From the NCBI GenBank assembly GCA_037178625.1, contig CM074133.1, positions 1,798,001 through 1,862,000 of the forward strand: 64,000 nucleotides of DNA, given 5' to 3'. Made by a program: the position numbers and the translations under genes. Of the stretch, positions 31,456 to 41,819 are shown piece by piece. The stretch comes from Skeletonema tropicum (Eukaryota; Bacillariophyta; Thalassiosirophyceae; Thalassiosirales; Thalassiosiraceae). Position 1 is the first letter of the stretch. Every line of letters begins with the position of its first letter. The notes below the pieces were generated by a model. The model saw only the letters and a program-made list of their open reading frames with translations. It did not search any database and had not been told where the DNA came from.

Positions 31456-32635
31456 TAGCGTAATGGAATTTCACCATTTTTGGAGGGGGTTGAAAATTGC
31501 AGGTTGAAATTTCAGAAATTTCAGAAATTTCAAGGGATTAAATTTCACTCTAGCTTATCCTGAGATAGTCGTAATACTTTGCACTCTGCAGTCAACACAT
31601 CACTCTAAGAGAGACTGTCAGCAAGCTTCTTTCCAAGCATCTTCTTCGCATCCATGATATGACGGAGGTTTTCCTTCCCTCGAAGAAGTGCAACACCAGT
31701 TGGATCCTTCATCCTATTCCTATCCTTCACAAGAATGCTGTTCTTCAGAGGTTTGGCCCTACGCTCACAATCCATCGATCCGACAGTTCCCATAGACATT
31801 AGAGGCTTAGCAACCAATCGATAGAAGTCAGATGATCCTGCATAACATTCAAACCACGTGATGCGACCAGAAATAGCACCAGTTGATTCCACATACTGTA
31901 CCACATTTTTGATACTAAAAGACTTGTTGTTCTGTTGCAGCTGTTCCAAAGATGGAAGCGATGGAAGTGGAACGTCAAAAGAATGAAACCAGTCATTGTT
32001 TTGAGTATCAAAGTCCTCAAAATCCTTTTTAACTCTCCTCCGCATCTCATCAGAACCATCTTCACCCAAAGGCACATACCACTCGATCATCTTCCTTACG
32101 AGCGCAGCCTTGTTAGTCTGCAGGTAGAACAACTCCCTCCACACACGAGAGTTTGGGTCACAGAGGAAACACATCAAGTGATGCTCATCGAGTAAACCAA
32201 CCTTCAGTCCGCTGGGATCAACACCATCCATATTGAAACGTTCACGGATCATACCAGCAACTTCTACTCTTGAGCCCTGACCAAGAAGTTCATCAAACTC
32301 GGGAGTGAGACACTTGTTAATATCATTGCGCAGCGCTTGAACCAAGAGGAAGTAATACTGCATTGTTAGTCGCCAGCATTTTGGTGAAGAGTTACTCTCC
32401 GCTGAGTTGACAAACTCATCATCTGGATGGTGCGTGGTGTTCTTTGGGGTTTGGTGGTTGGTGGAATGAAGGGTCTTAGGTTATTTTTGTGCTACGTGTT
32501 GGTTCAGTACCATCCGTTCGCGCCAGAATTTTTGTGAAATTTCATTGTTGGCCAAAATTGGTGCAACTTTCACCCTGTAAATTTCACGAAAGTTGCAGTA
32601 GTGAAATTTCACCCTTTTGAAATTCCATTACGCTA
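31456..32635. mobile_element. hAT-type transposon, 1.18 kb, with 8-bp target duplication
   Basis: Terminal inverted repeats begin TAGCGTAATGGAATTTCA at the left; the right end reads as its complement (TGAAATTCCATTACGCTA at 32618-32635). The perfect 8-bp direct repeat GCTCCGGG flanks it at 31448-31455 and 32636-32643, as expected of hAT elements. The target is the arm of the older foldback element. Inside is one frame that matches the C-terminal part of hAT transposases. The element is too short to be autonomous. Confidence 0.85.
31605..32363 (-). CDS. Truncated hAT transposase (C-terminal part)
   Basis: An ATG-initiated frame of 252 codons. It contains GLLDEHHLMCFLCDP, similar to the L-x-D...LDP segment of hAT transposases. 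Near its end is a dimerisation-like region, LVAKPLMSMGTVGSMDCERR followed by AKPLKNSILVKDRNRM, matching the usual pattern of L-S-x-P...ER-x-FS...K-x-RNRL. The BED zinc finger and the N-terminal catalytic Asp region are absent, so it cannot be a complete transposase. The frame itself is intact, so it may still be expressed, or it may be a recent internal-deletion product. Confidence 0.65.
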   Translation of the reverse strand: MQYYFLLVQALRNDINKCLTPEFDELLGQGSRVEVAGMIRERFNMDGVDPSGLKVGLLDEHHLMCFLCDPNSRVWRELFYLQTNKAALVRKMIEWYVPLGEDGSDEMRRRVKKDFEDFDTQNNDWFHSFDVPLPSLPSLEQLQQNNKSFSIKNVVQYVESTGAISGRITWFECYAGSSDFYRLVAKPLMSMGTVGSMDCERRAKPLKNSILVKDRNRMKDPTGVALLRGKENLRHIMDAKKMLGKKLADSLS

Positions 32636-32805
32636 GCTCCGGGTGCAAAAAGTGAAGATTTTGGCGGGATGCACGGCCTTTATGATTTATGAAGATGAAG
32701 TTTCGAGTTGCCAAGTGCATAGTCCCACAATGGAGGACTCCCATTTGTCGCAACCTCACCATGCCATAGCTCACCATCCACCGCAAAAAAAAAACAAATC
32801 TAACC

Positions 32806-34542
32806 ATGGCGAGCAACCCGGCTAGCACAGGACTGTTCATCAATGGCCAGCGGGAAACCGGCCAAGATGTCAGAGTAGGCAACGTGACCGCAGCATTGGC
32901 CGTGGCGAACATCGTGAAGACATCGCTTGGCCCCGTCGGCCTCGATAAAATGCTCGTAGACGACATCGGAGACGTTCTCATCACAAATGACGGCGCAACC
33001 ATTTTGAAATCTTTGGAGGTGGAGCACCCTGCCGCCCGTGTCCTCGTCGACCTTGCCAATTTGCAAGATCAGGAAGTAGGAGACGGAACCACGTCGGTCG
33101 TCATCATTGCGTCGGAGCTCCTTCGCAGGGGAAACGATTTGGTCAAAAATGGCATTCACCCCACCACCATCATTTCTGGATATCGGACGGCGCTCAAGGC
33201 AGCTGTTTCTTACATCAAGAAAGAAATGGTCGTCAATGTATCGACGTTGGGAGACGATCATCTCATCAATGCAGCAAAAACATCCATGTCCAGTAAAATC
33301 ATCGGGAAGGAATCTGATTTTTTCTCCAAACTAGCGGTTGATGCCGTCAAGAGTGTCAAAATGAATGCTACGGCAGCGGATGTTGCAGGATACGATGCCA
33401 TGGGATCAAGTCGCTCACCCGAGGCAGCAGTAGTAGTGCCGAATGGAAAGCAGCGCTACAAGTACCCTCTCTCCGCCATTCACATTTTGAAAGCACACGG
33501 CAAATCATCCATGGATTCACACCTCATTGGCGGCGGATTTGCCATCAATGCCATGAGAGCTGCTCAGGGAATGCCCACCTTTGTAGAATCAACGGAAGGA
33601 AATGCAGTGAAGATTGCCATGCTTGATATGAACCTTCAAAGGCACCGAATGGGAATGGGTGTTCAGGTCATTGTCAAAGATCCTGCAGAAATTGAACGTA
33701 TCAAAAAGAGAGAAATGGACATTACAAGGGAACGTATTCGCAAGATTATTGACGCTGGGGCCAGAGTTGTGTTAACGACAAAGGGTGTGGATGATTTGTG
33801 CATGAAGTACTTTGTTGAGGCGGGCATTATTTGCGCTAGGCGGTGTAATCGAGAGGATCTGAAACGTCTGGCCAAGGCCACCGGTGGAAGAGTTGTGACA
33901 ACCATGGCTGACATGGAGGGGAATGAAACATTTGATCCAGATTGTCTTGGAGGCTGCGATTCAGTTCGTGAGGTACGCATTGGCGATGGTGAAATGTTGT
34001 ATGTTTATGGCTGCAAGGGTCACGGTGCCTCCACAATTGTTCTTCGTGGTGCCAATGAGTACATGCTCGACGAAATGGACCGTGCTCTCCACGATTCTCT
34101 CTGCGTTGTGAAGCGAATGCTAGAAAGCAATACTCTAGTTCCTGGTGGAGGAGCAGCAGAAGCTGCTTTGTCAGTCTACCTTGATGATTATGCCAACACA
34201 ATTGAGTCAAGAGAGCAGATGGTCATCCAAGAATACGCTGATGCTCTTCTTGTCATCCCCAAAACTCTGGCTGTGAATGCGGCCAAGGATGCATCCGAGT
34301 TAGTTGCCAAACTTCGGTCAATTCATGCCAAGGGTCAGCACAGCGAAGATGAAGTAGATGCAGCATTGAAATTTATGGGATTGAACCTAGTCGATGGGAC
34401 TATTCGGGACAATCTCGTAGCCGGGGTAGTTGAGCCAGCAATTTCCAAAATCAAAAGTTTGAGGTTTGCAACGGAAGCAGCTATCACTATCCTCAGAATT
34501 GATGATAGAATCACATTGAACGATTCGAAGGGCCTTGCGTAG
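32806..34542 (+). CDS. CCT1: CCT1 (TCP-1 alpha), chaperonin subunit
   Basis: A single exon of 578 residues starting MASNPASTGLF. Group II chaperonin motifs are in place: VKTSLGPVGLDKMLVDDIGD, ITNDGATILK, the ATP-binding QEVGDGTTSVV, IHPTTIISGYR, and LVPGGGAAEAALS. The residues after the N-terminus (GQRETGQDVRVGNV) and the alpha-type ATILKSLEVEHPAARVL identify the alpha subunit rather than the other seven. It is part of the TRiC complex that folds actin and tubulin in the cytosol. The C-terminal tail after the equatorial domain ends DDRITLNDSKGLA. A foldback element lies about 120 bases upstream. Confidence 0.94.
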   Translation: MASNPASTGLFINGQRETGQDVRVGNVTAALAVANIVKTSLGPVGLDKMLVDDIGDVLITNDGATILKSLEVEHPAARVLVDLANLQDQEVGDGTTSVVIIASELLRRGNDLVKNGIHPTTIISGYRTALKAAVSYIKKEMVVNVSTLGDDHLINAAKTSMSSKIIGKESDFFSKLAVDAVKSVKMNATAADVAGYDAMGSSRSPEAAVVVPNGKQRYKYPLSAIHILKAHGKSSMDSHLIGGGFAINAMRAAQGMPTFVESTEGNAVKIAMLDMNLQRHRMGMGVQVIVKDPAEIERIKKREMDITRERIRKIIDAGARVVLTTKGVDDLCMKYFVEAGIICARRCNREDLKRLAKATGGRVVTTMADMEGNETFDPDCLGGCDSVREVRIGDGEMLYVYGCKGHGASTIVLRGANEYMLDEMDRALHDSLCVVKRMLESNTLVPGGGAAEAALSVYLDDYANTIESREQMVIQEYADALLVIPKTLAVNAAKDASELVAKLRSIHAKGQHSEDEVDAALKFMGLNLVDGTIRDNLVAGVVEPAISKIKSLRFATEAAITILRIDDRITLNDSKGLA

Positions 34543-35104
34543 ACAAATAGAGCTCTACTAATTTCATTTTTACAATACACTCCCTCCTCCTCTCTCTCTC
34601 TCTTTAGTTCAGCTGATTGGAGAAGAAAGGTATATATCTGCCTCTTCACTCTTCCCAGCGGAGGACGGGGCAACCTGCTGCTATCTGCTGTATAAAATCT
34701 AGAAGTACCTACTCCTCAATAATGGATGATAGGGTTGTAATTTGTATGTGCAGTCAGCTAATACCATACTTACAATAGCAGTATAGGTATTGCCGGCCAT
34801 CTGAGGTTCTTTCTCCTTCTCTTTCTGATGCACGTCTTCGTAGACTGAGTCACGTAGGAAATAGAATTAGGTTAGGCTGTTCTTTCTTCTGGTCACGCGC
34901 AGCATGCACGTCCACGCGAAAGCAATATCCTCCCTCAATCATCTTGCTCATCTCAACGGAACATCCATCGATCTGGACAGGCATCCACGTACAAATTACA
35001 CACATCCAAAACAACAGCTGGGCATCTCTTCAATTTGAATCAATCAACCTTTTACCATACACAATACAATACTACTGCCGTGGTATCCCCAGAAAAATCG
35101 CACC
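34543..35104. other. Intergenic between CCT1 and HSF
   Basis: No gene was recognised. A short (CT)n tract at about 34583-34604 lies in the presumed CCT1 3' region. Confidence 0.45.
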
Positions 35105-36545
35105 ATGACGACAACGAATGAGCATGAAAAAGTGGAGGCGCCGCCCGCCCTTCCCGATATTGTAGCAAAGGAAGAAGAAGAAGAAGAAGAAGAAAAAACA
35201 ACAACGACATCAACAACGGAGAATAAGGGTGCTGCCAAGGCGGTGCCAAATGCGAAGCCAAGGCCAGCACACAGTAATCCTGACGCCACCTATGTTTACA
35301 AGGACTACGCAACAGTCTCCCTCGAATCACTTGATACGGATACTTGTCACAAGAAGGTCCCTCCAGCATGCCTCCAGGCCCAGAAACTCCCTTCCAAAAT
35401 GGCTGTGATGTTGGTTGACCCCGGTGAGTTGGAGTTGAGTTGTTTCTGTTGACTGTGTCATTCTAAATTACACCTTCTCCTTCATGCAAGACTGAAGTCT
35501 CAAACTGTCATCTAACTCAACTCTTTCCTGGCCCATTATTATTTGATTTGAAGATCTCATGCATATCATCAGCTGGTTGCCACACGGAAGAAGTTGGAAG
35601 ATTTACAACCGTGACATGTTTACTGAAATTGCTCTGCCACGCTACTTCGGTCACAAGAACTATGCTTCTTTCGTCAGGATTGTCAATGCTTGGGGCTTCC
35701 GCCGTGTGACAAATGGCCTTGATCGTGATTCTTACTATCATGAGGTAAGCAGCAATCTTGTCAGCTGGCAAATTTTACATGTATCAGATTTCATCTGACC
35801 AGATTCTCCACCCATTCATTCTATCTTCATTTGTCAGCTCTTTCTTCGCGGAAAACCAGAGCTTCATCAACGCATGAAGCGCCTTCCTACAACACACCGC
35901 AAGACTCCGATTAGTAAGGAAGACAAGGCTCCTGATTTCTATGAATTGTCGAAGACTTCGCCCCTCCCTGAGGTCACACTCTCGAAGCCAGCACCCACAA
36001 TGTTCAATGGCTCGATGCACCCCATGGGCAGTGGCTACTTCACTTCCCCTGCTGTTGTCGGTGGCGCCACCGCCGCCGCCGCTGCTACTACTTCCGTTGA
36101 TACTGCTGCTGCTCAAGGGGATAACGCAGACTCAAAGGATAAACAACAAGATGACGCTACCAAAATGCTTGAGCAAAATATGAGGCTTAGTAATGAACTC
36201 TTGAGACGCCAGCTGCTCGAGTTACAGCAAAGGGAATCTATTGCTGGATATCCTAGGAATGCTGCCGAAGCTGAGGCACGCATGAACCATCAACTAATGC
36301 AATTGCAAAGAGAGCGCTTTCAGCAAGTCCAACAAGGACAAGCAGAAACGGATCAAGAGAAAAAGGAAGACGCTTCGAAGACAGCGAACGATACGCAGCC
36401 AGTTGCTGTAAAAGAAGATGACACCAAAGAGACAGAAGAAGGCAAAAAACCTGACACAAACGAGGAAGAAAAGAAGGAGGGCGCTAAGGTTTCACCAATG
36501 GTGAAGGACTTGATCGATCGCTACAACAAGGATAAGAAGGTGTAA
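35105..36545 (+). CDS. Heat-shock-factor family transcription factor
   Basis: Three exons: 35105-35423, 35554-35744 and 35838-36545, all with GTGAGT/GTAAGC donors and kept frame. An acidic N-terminus with a polyglutamate run precedes the HSF DNA-binding domain, at about residues 98-175. Key segments are PSKMAVMLVDP, HIISWLPHGRSWKIYNRDMF, LPRYFGHKNYASFVRIVNAW (recognition helix), GFRRV and FLRGKPELHQRMKR. Introns fall inside the domain. A glutamine-rich coiled coil (MLEQNMRLSNELLRRQLLEL) could serve in oligomerisation. The C-terminus is Lys/Glu-rich. Diatoms carry a large HSF family; the members differ in target choice and this one cannot be matched to a named factor. Confidence 0.9.
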
Positions 36546-36726
36546 ATTGTCGGGGTAATATCTTGAGGGCAGTCTGAGGATGGATTTTCATATATGAGTT
36601 TTGTTTGTTACTGATAAGTTAAAGTTGCGTATAATATAGTATCCTAACAGCTGAGGAAAGCAACCTAGTGTGTCTAATTTATATAGCGCTTGTTGCACAC
36701 CACTTCGAACGCTGAAAGAACCATCT

Positions 36727-38057
36727 TTACTCATCTTTATCCTCCTTTTCATCTCCCTTCTTTTCAGATTCGTCTTTGGCTTTTCTCAATGCTTCCTGAA
36801 TTGCTGGATCATCAGGGTTGACACCAGGCAAGGATCCAAGTAATTGATTGACAAATGCAGGATCAAGCCCATCCGTCTTCTCTTCGCTTTCGCCTTGCAT
36901 GGACATGGCCAGGCTGTCAAGTGATGGTCGAGAAAACAAATGTCAGTCAATAAACAAAAAGTCAGGAATACAAATAGAAAGCAGCAAGGCACTTACGCCA
37001 TTTGCATCGCTGCATCATCGTCATCATCGCCCATGTCCATAGCAGTACTTTCTCCTCCAGCAGCAGCAGCTGTTTCCTCTGTTGTGTTGGAAGGCTGATT
37101 TTCGGCCATTGACATTGCAAGCGCTTGCTGCAGCAATGCATCTTCATCATTCTCAACCCCATCGGTAATACCCTCCATTGAATCTGCGTTGTTTGACGCA
37201 GCAGCATCGTCATCACCAGATTTCTCCTCTTGGTTAGACTGTTCTGCCGCGGCTGAAACTCGTTCCTGCCTCGCACGTTCCTCCTCCATACTGACTCTGA
37301 GTGCCATGGCAAGCTCTGGATCCATATTCGGATCCACTCCTCCATATTCAGCAAAGGCATCGCCTCCTCCTCCACCAGCACCTGCAGCGGCGCCACCCAT
37401 GTCTCCACCCATGGGAGCGGCATCACCTCTAAAGATAGGACTAGTAATTAGAACATCACTTGGCAATACCCCCGCAGGAATGGTAACAAGATGGCAATTT
37501 CTCTCTGCACCCTCTTCATTGGCACTCGATCCATTTGCCGCATCCACAAGCTCTCTTAACTTGGGCTCATTCTCCCCCAACTCGCCCATCGCAATGACAT
37601 CAATAAAGACATTATTTTTCTTGAGCTGTTTCCCCGCCTTGACAAAACTACGCGACTCGGCACAGGTCAACGGCGACCCAACAAAAAGAACAATTCTCTG
37701 CGCCCCATTCTTATTCCGCCGATGCTTCAGCGCCAATGTGGCCACCTGCACACTCGCGGCAATATCCACCGCGTCCTTTCCGTTGCGGACCATCTCTCCA
37801 CAGAGAGGCACGCGGTGGAGTGCAGTGAGGATCTTTCCAAGATCATCGGTTGGACTGACCAGCAGCTCCGCGCCAGAACTTGGTCCTGATGAGCTCATGG
37901 CGATGACGCCCACGGTAGACTCGGGGTTGGACTGTGTCTTTTGATTGACGATCATGTTGGCTGCGTCGGATTGTGCATCGAGACGAGTGGGGATGTAGTC
38001 GCCATTGCGCATGAATTCGGAGTTATCCAAGAGGATCATACAGCTCTCGAGAGGCAT
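36727..38057 (-). CDS. RPN10: RPN10/PSMD4, proteasome ubiquitin receptor
   Basis: Exons 38057-36997 and 36913-36727 give 415 residues. The N-terminal VWA domain is standard (MPLESCMILLDNSEFMRNGD, ILTALHRVPLCGE, IVLFVGSP). Ubiquitin-interacting motifs follow: MDPELAMALRVSMEEE, and EDALLQQALAMSMAE. A third, DDAAMQMALAMSMQGE, exists only after splicing because the intron falls between its Ala and Leu. The tail ends in a Lys/Glu-rich stretch. RPN10 sits between lid and base of the 26S proteasome and binds ubiquitin chains. A long antisense frame covers the same region and is a shadow. Confidence 0.94.
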
Positions 38058-38423
38058 GATTGATTGCTGTTTGTTTTTTTAATAAGAAGAGCCTTTTGTA
38101 AAGAGGGTAGTCTCAAGTATTTTCAACAGTAGTAGTATGGTGGTTATTTTTCACCATTGTGATGATTGTCGAAGATTTTTATCGAAGCCGAAGGAAAAGT
38201 AATTACCTACCTGTAGACGGTAGTACTGTACTTAAGGTACTTTACCTACACTAGGACTAAATCCCGGGAACTCCTCTTCCTTCTCACTTCTCACCGCACC
38301 AACCAAAACCAATCATCCAGCCAAGCTCCCACTCCCATCTCCAAGTCCAAGCTAAATCAGCTATGGTAGATCCACAATAGCAATAGCTAATTGTGTTTGT
38401 ATCCGTAGTACTTATCAGGTGCA
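38058..38423. other. Divergent intergenic region RPN10 / helicase
   Basis: No gene was recognised. It should contain promoters for both neighbours. Confidence 0.4.
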
Positions 38424-40385
38424 ATGGGCAAGCGAAGACGCAAGGGAAGCAAAGTAGAGGATGGAGGTCCGTCATCTGTGACAACTACTACTGAAGGTGT
38501 AGTTTACATTCTTGAACATGACAACGCTTCCGCATCACAGGACGAGCAAAATGTTCTGCCGGAGTGGTCTATTGATTATGTACAGGGCATCAATGCTTCA
38601 GCGGCAGCACTAGTATCTCAGAACGAAGCAAACCCATCTTTCAAGGATATCAGTGAGTATATGGTAAAAGGGACTTTAGATCGCATACAAAGCAAGAAAA
38701 ACAAATCAAAGAAAAGAAGTAATGAATCTACACCAAACGTGATCGTGAATCCAACCTCAATTCAGCTGAGAATGTGGCCAGCCATGCTCAACTCATTGCA
38801 TGCTCAAGATTCAAGCGAAACTTCTTCTATGCACAACATTTATGGGATAGCTGCCACGGGGACGGGGAAAACAATGGCCTACGCTGTACCTCTAGTGACA
38901 CACTGTGTCACTCTGCTTTGTCAAAAGCAACCACGCAAAGGGGTATCTATCCATGGACTGGTGCTTGCTCCTACACGTGAGTTGGCCATTCAAATATCAA
39001 AGGAAGTCAAGCTCGTGGCCAAAACAGGAAATAAACTGTTGTCAAAGTTCTACAAAACGTCGTGCGATGTGAGTGTGGAAGCCATCGCGATTTATGGAGG
39101 AGTGGATGCTCAATCTCAGATTTCAGCTTTACTTGGAGAAGACGAGGAAAGTAGCTTGGCATCCAAATCCTTGATTGTTGCAGCAACACCTGGGCGTCTG
39201 CAAGACTTGTTGAACAAAGTCGACACAACAAAATCTGAGGCCAAATCACATTCTGTTGCATCTGCATTTACCAACCTTCAAACTATAGTGTTTGACGAGG
39301 CCGATCGCATTGCACTCAACCCTGAAATGACTGCGCAAGTAGATAATATCCTTGCCATTTTGAAGGAACAGCGTAAGCAGAAGCGAATTTTAACTTGTCT
39401 GGTATCAGCTACATTGCCAGAGAAGGCCAAGGAAGTATGTGACAGTTGGGTCCCCAAAAGTAGGGTTGTTGTCAAGATCGACTCGGTAAGGTTTGGAAAA
39501 GAAGTACCAACGAAAGAAGAAGGCGCTGACGTGACAAATAACGAAGACAACGATGATGCCAAATCAACAAAGATGGAAGCAGCAGCTCGCAACAGCAACA
39601 GCGACATCAATTTGGCTTCGATACCTTCACATCTCGTACAAACTTGTCATGTCTGTTCGAACCACAAAAAGCCCAAGAAACTTATCCTCACACTCAGCAG
39701 ATTGTACAAGAATCCTACAAAGAGTAGTGGAAGATTTACATCCAACAACCGACTTTGTATTGTATTCTTTGCGCAGATCAAAACCGTAAAGTATGCATCT
39801 AAAATGCTCCAAAAGGAAGGACTCAGATGCTGCGAGTTGTACGGGAGTCTCCATCAAACTGAGCGAGAAAAGCGGTTACGAGACTTTAGAGCTGGGAAGG
39901 TGCCAATTCTTCTCGCGACTGACGTTGCGGCACGCGGAATCCACATCAACAATGTCCACTACGTTATTAACTACGATTTCCCTGGATCTATTGATCAATA
40001 CGTGCATAGGTGTGGACGAGCAGGTAGAAAACAGCTGCTTAGTGGAGAAGATGTTAGCAGCGATCCACCAATTGTCTATAGCTTTTTCACTCGAGAATTT
40101 GCAGCCATGGCCGATTCAGTCATTGAACTACTCTGGTCTTGCAAAGCTACTGTTGATCCTAATTTACTTGCGTTATCGTCCAATAACAAACCTGACGCTG
40201 CCAAGTCTACAAAGAGAAGGAAAAGAAAAGCAAAAGTCATGCCAGAAAGAGAGGACAAAGCTGTTGATGATGATGATGACGACGACGAAGCATCTGACAA
40301 AGACGACTTTCGATTTCTCGGAAGAAGCGTTCTGAAACGTGCTGAGCACGTGAGTGATGCTGAAGACGATTCTGAAAGTGATTGA
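38424..40385 (+). CDS. DEAD-box RNA helicase
   Basis: A single exon of 653 residues. Motifs are in order: Q-motif-like PTSIQLRMWP, Walker A ATGTGKT, APTRELAIQ (Ia), TPGRLQDLL (Ib), DEAD in VFDEADRI, SAT in LVSATLP, CIVFFAQIKT (IV), TDVAARGIHI (V) and YVHRCGRAGR (VI). All catalytic motifs are intact. The C-terminus is basic then acidic (KSTKRRKRKAKV, DDDDDDEASDKDDF). A 60-residue charged insert sits between motif III and the second RecA lobe (EEGADVTNNEDNDD). The basic N- and C-termini suggest a nuclear or nucleolar protein; the exact DDX subfamily cannot be fixed by eye. Confidence 0.92.
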   Translation: MGKRRRKGSKVEDGGPSSVTTTTEGVVYILEHDNASASQDEQNVLPEWSIDYVQGINASAAALVSQNEANPSFKDISEYMVKGTLDRIQSKKNKSKKRSNESTPNVIVNPTSIQLRMWPAMLNSLHAQDSSETSSMHNIYGIAATGTGKTMAYAVPLVTHCVTLLCQKQPRKGVSIHGLVLAPTRELAIQISKEVKLVAKTGNKLLSKFYKTSCDVSVEAIAIYGGVDAQSQISALLGEDEESSLASKSLIVAATPGRLQDLLNKVDTTKSEAKSHSVASAFTNLQTIVFDEADRIALNPEMTAQVDNILAILKEQRKQKRILTCLVSATLPEKAKEVCDSWVPKSRVVVKIDSVRFGKEVPTKEEGADVTNNEDNDDAKSTKMEAAARNSNSDINLASIPSHLVQTCHVCSNHKKPKKLILTLSRLYKNPTKSSGRFTSNNRLCIVFFAQIKTVKYASKMLQKEGLRCCELYGSLHQTEREKRLRDFRAGKVPILLATDVAARGIHINNVHYVINYDFPGSIDQYVHRCGRAGRKQLLSGEDVSSDPPIVYSFFTREFAAMADSVIELLWSCKATVDPNLLALSSNNKPDAAKSTKRRKRKAKVMPEREDKAVDDDDDDDEASDKDDFRFLGRSVLKRAEHVSDAEDDSESD

Positions 40386-40709
40386 GTGGTACTGTTGTTG
40401 TGCAAAATAGATTGTTACTTAATGCATAAACTTCTCTAGAGCAGTAGCCATCAATGATGACAAGAGCATGGGGATCTCATTCGTACAACTATCTCTCTCC
40501 TGCGCTCAGCGTTTTGTTCTTTCGCACGTGAAATGTGGGAGTCTTTCCGCAGAACCATCAATCACCTCCATCTCGCTACGTCCATTCTCCACCACGATCC
40601 ACCATGCATACCATAAGTAGCTCACCTCTTCCTCCGTCGGCCTCTCTGTCTCTCTAGAGATGATACGCACAACTATGCACTCATGATACTCGCTGCTAAA
40701 TAATCCATA
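40386..40709. other. Intergenic, helicase to TrmB
   Basis: Nothing recognisable; a 97-codon minus frame (40506-40799) overlaps the start of the next gene and looks spurious. Confidence 0.4.
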
Positions 40710-41819
40710 ATGACGGAAATAGACGCGACAAGCATCTCTGATGTTGGCTGCAGCGAGATGCAGCAGGAGCACGACGGTAATAATGTTCCGAAGCTTCAAA
40801 AATATGAAGCGCGCAAACCAAAGTGGTGGGTGAAGCTTTCAGGCCGCAGGGCGACTCGTGCACAAAGACAAACAATAGAGCGTATGACCCAATGTGGGTA
40901 TTGCTTTTCGAGGCAGATCTTGGCAGATTTCAGTCGCGTCAACAACAGCGCCAAGCACAGCAACAGCGCAGAAGAACAGTTAGATAGGAATGCAGCAGAT
41001 CGATGGAAGAGAGTATGGTGGAATCGATCTCTGGCAGTATTTGATGAAAACGATAGTACTGATACAGTCTCGCCAATAATTGATACCGTGTCCAATCAAA
41101 GGAACGCAAAGTATGCACAAAAAATTCAATCTATGTATAGTAACAAGAGTCCACTTATACCGAGGAAATTCGATAATATATATCTTGAGATTGGATTCGG
41201 TAGCGGTGATAATATTCTTGCAAATGCAATGCGCGATAAAAACACATTATTCATTGGTTCTGAAATCCACCAACCTGGCTGTGGAAGTGTGTTGCAGAAA
41301 ATGGAAGCAGAGATGGGGTTGAAGATAACAGCAGGAAGCGGCGACATTGAAGAAAAGAAGATAGATTCAATATCAATCTCTACAGAACATAGCGACAATC
41401 CTTCGATCGAAACAATGCCTTATCAAAATGTTAGAATACTTCAGGGCGATGGTGTCAATCTCTTGTCACATCTTCCATGTAAATACTTGGATGCTATCCT
41501 GATAACTTTTCCTGACCCTTGGCCAAAAGAAGGCCATAGTCATTGGAGGGTAGTGCAAACGAATGTAATTGTTGAGATGCATCGTGTGCTCAAATGCGAT
41601 GGAAAAGTATTCGTTGCCACAGATGCTGAGTGCTTTAACGATTGGACTCGCAACATTTTTATGCAAGAATCTTCCAAGGGTGATTGGGAAGAAGTATGTC
41701 CTTGCCCGGATAGGTCAACGTGGCTTCCAATAGTGAGCTATTACGAACAGAAAGGGATTGATGAAGGACGCCATACTATGCTGCAATGCTGGAAAAGAGA
41801 TGGTAATGATTGCAAATAA
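40710..41819 (+). CDS. TrmB-type tRNA (guanine-N7-) methyltransferase
   Basis: A single exon of 369 residues. The SAM-binding glycine loop is in IYLEIGFGSGDNIL, followed by FIGSEIHQPG (acidic ribose contact). The TrmB signature ITFPDPWPKEGHSHWR is preserved, then MHRVLKCDGKVFVATDAE. TrmB/METTL1 enzymes make m7G46 in tRNA. Compared with METTL1 the protein has an N-terminal extension of about 150 residues that includes KWWVKLSGRRATRAQRQTIE, and an insert after the second SAM strand. That insert falls where the substrate-binding loop is expected. The extension resembles what is seen in plastid-targeted plant homologs, but no clear transit motif is visible, so compartment is uncertain. Confidence 0.88.
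   Translation: MTEIDATSISDVGCSEMQQEHDGNNVPKLQKYEARKPKWWVKLSGRRATRAQRQTIERMTQCGYCFSRQILADFSRVNNSAKHSNSAEEQLDRNAADRWKRVWWNRSLAVFDENDSTDTVSPIIDTVSNQRNAKYAQKIQSMYSNKSPLIPRKFDNIYLEIGFGSGDNILANAMRDKNTLFIGSEIHQPGCGSVLQKMEAEMGLKITAGSGDIEEKKIDSISISTEHSDNPSIETMPYQNVRILQGDGVNLLSHLPCKYLDAILITFPDPWPKEGHSHWRVVQTNVIVEMHRVLKCDGKVFVATDAECFNDWTRNIFMQESSKGDWEEVCPCPDRSTWLPIVSYYEQKGIDEGRHTMLQCWKRDGNDCK

Larger units (their letters stand above)
30958..32683. mobile_element. Foldback element with ~110-bp inverted ends, split by an inserted transposon
   Basis: The left arm (30958-31061) and the right arm pair as inverted repeats. The right arm is in two pieces, 31384-31455 and 32644-32683, because another element is inserted in it. 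Shared blocks in order are ATAAAGGCCGTGCA, TTTTTTGCACCCGGAGCC, GTTAGTGAAATGCTCTAGC and TTTGGGCCA...TGGCCAAAATT. Without the insertion and one duplicated target copy the element would be about 540 bp. No protein-coding gene belongs to it. Its right edge lies only about 120 bases from the CCT1 start codon. Confidence 0.8.

Noticed and set aside
37189..37944. 251-codon plus-strand frame antisense to RPN10
   Set aside because: It mirrors the Ala/Ser/Gly-rich coding strand of a well-supported gene; its own product is low complexity. A shadow frame.
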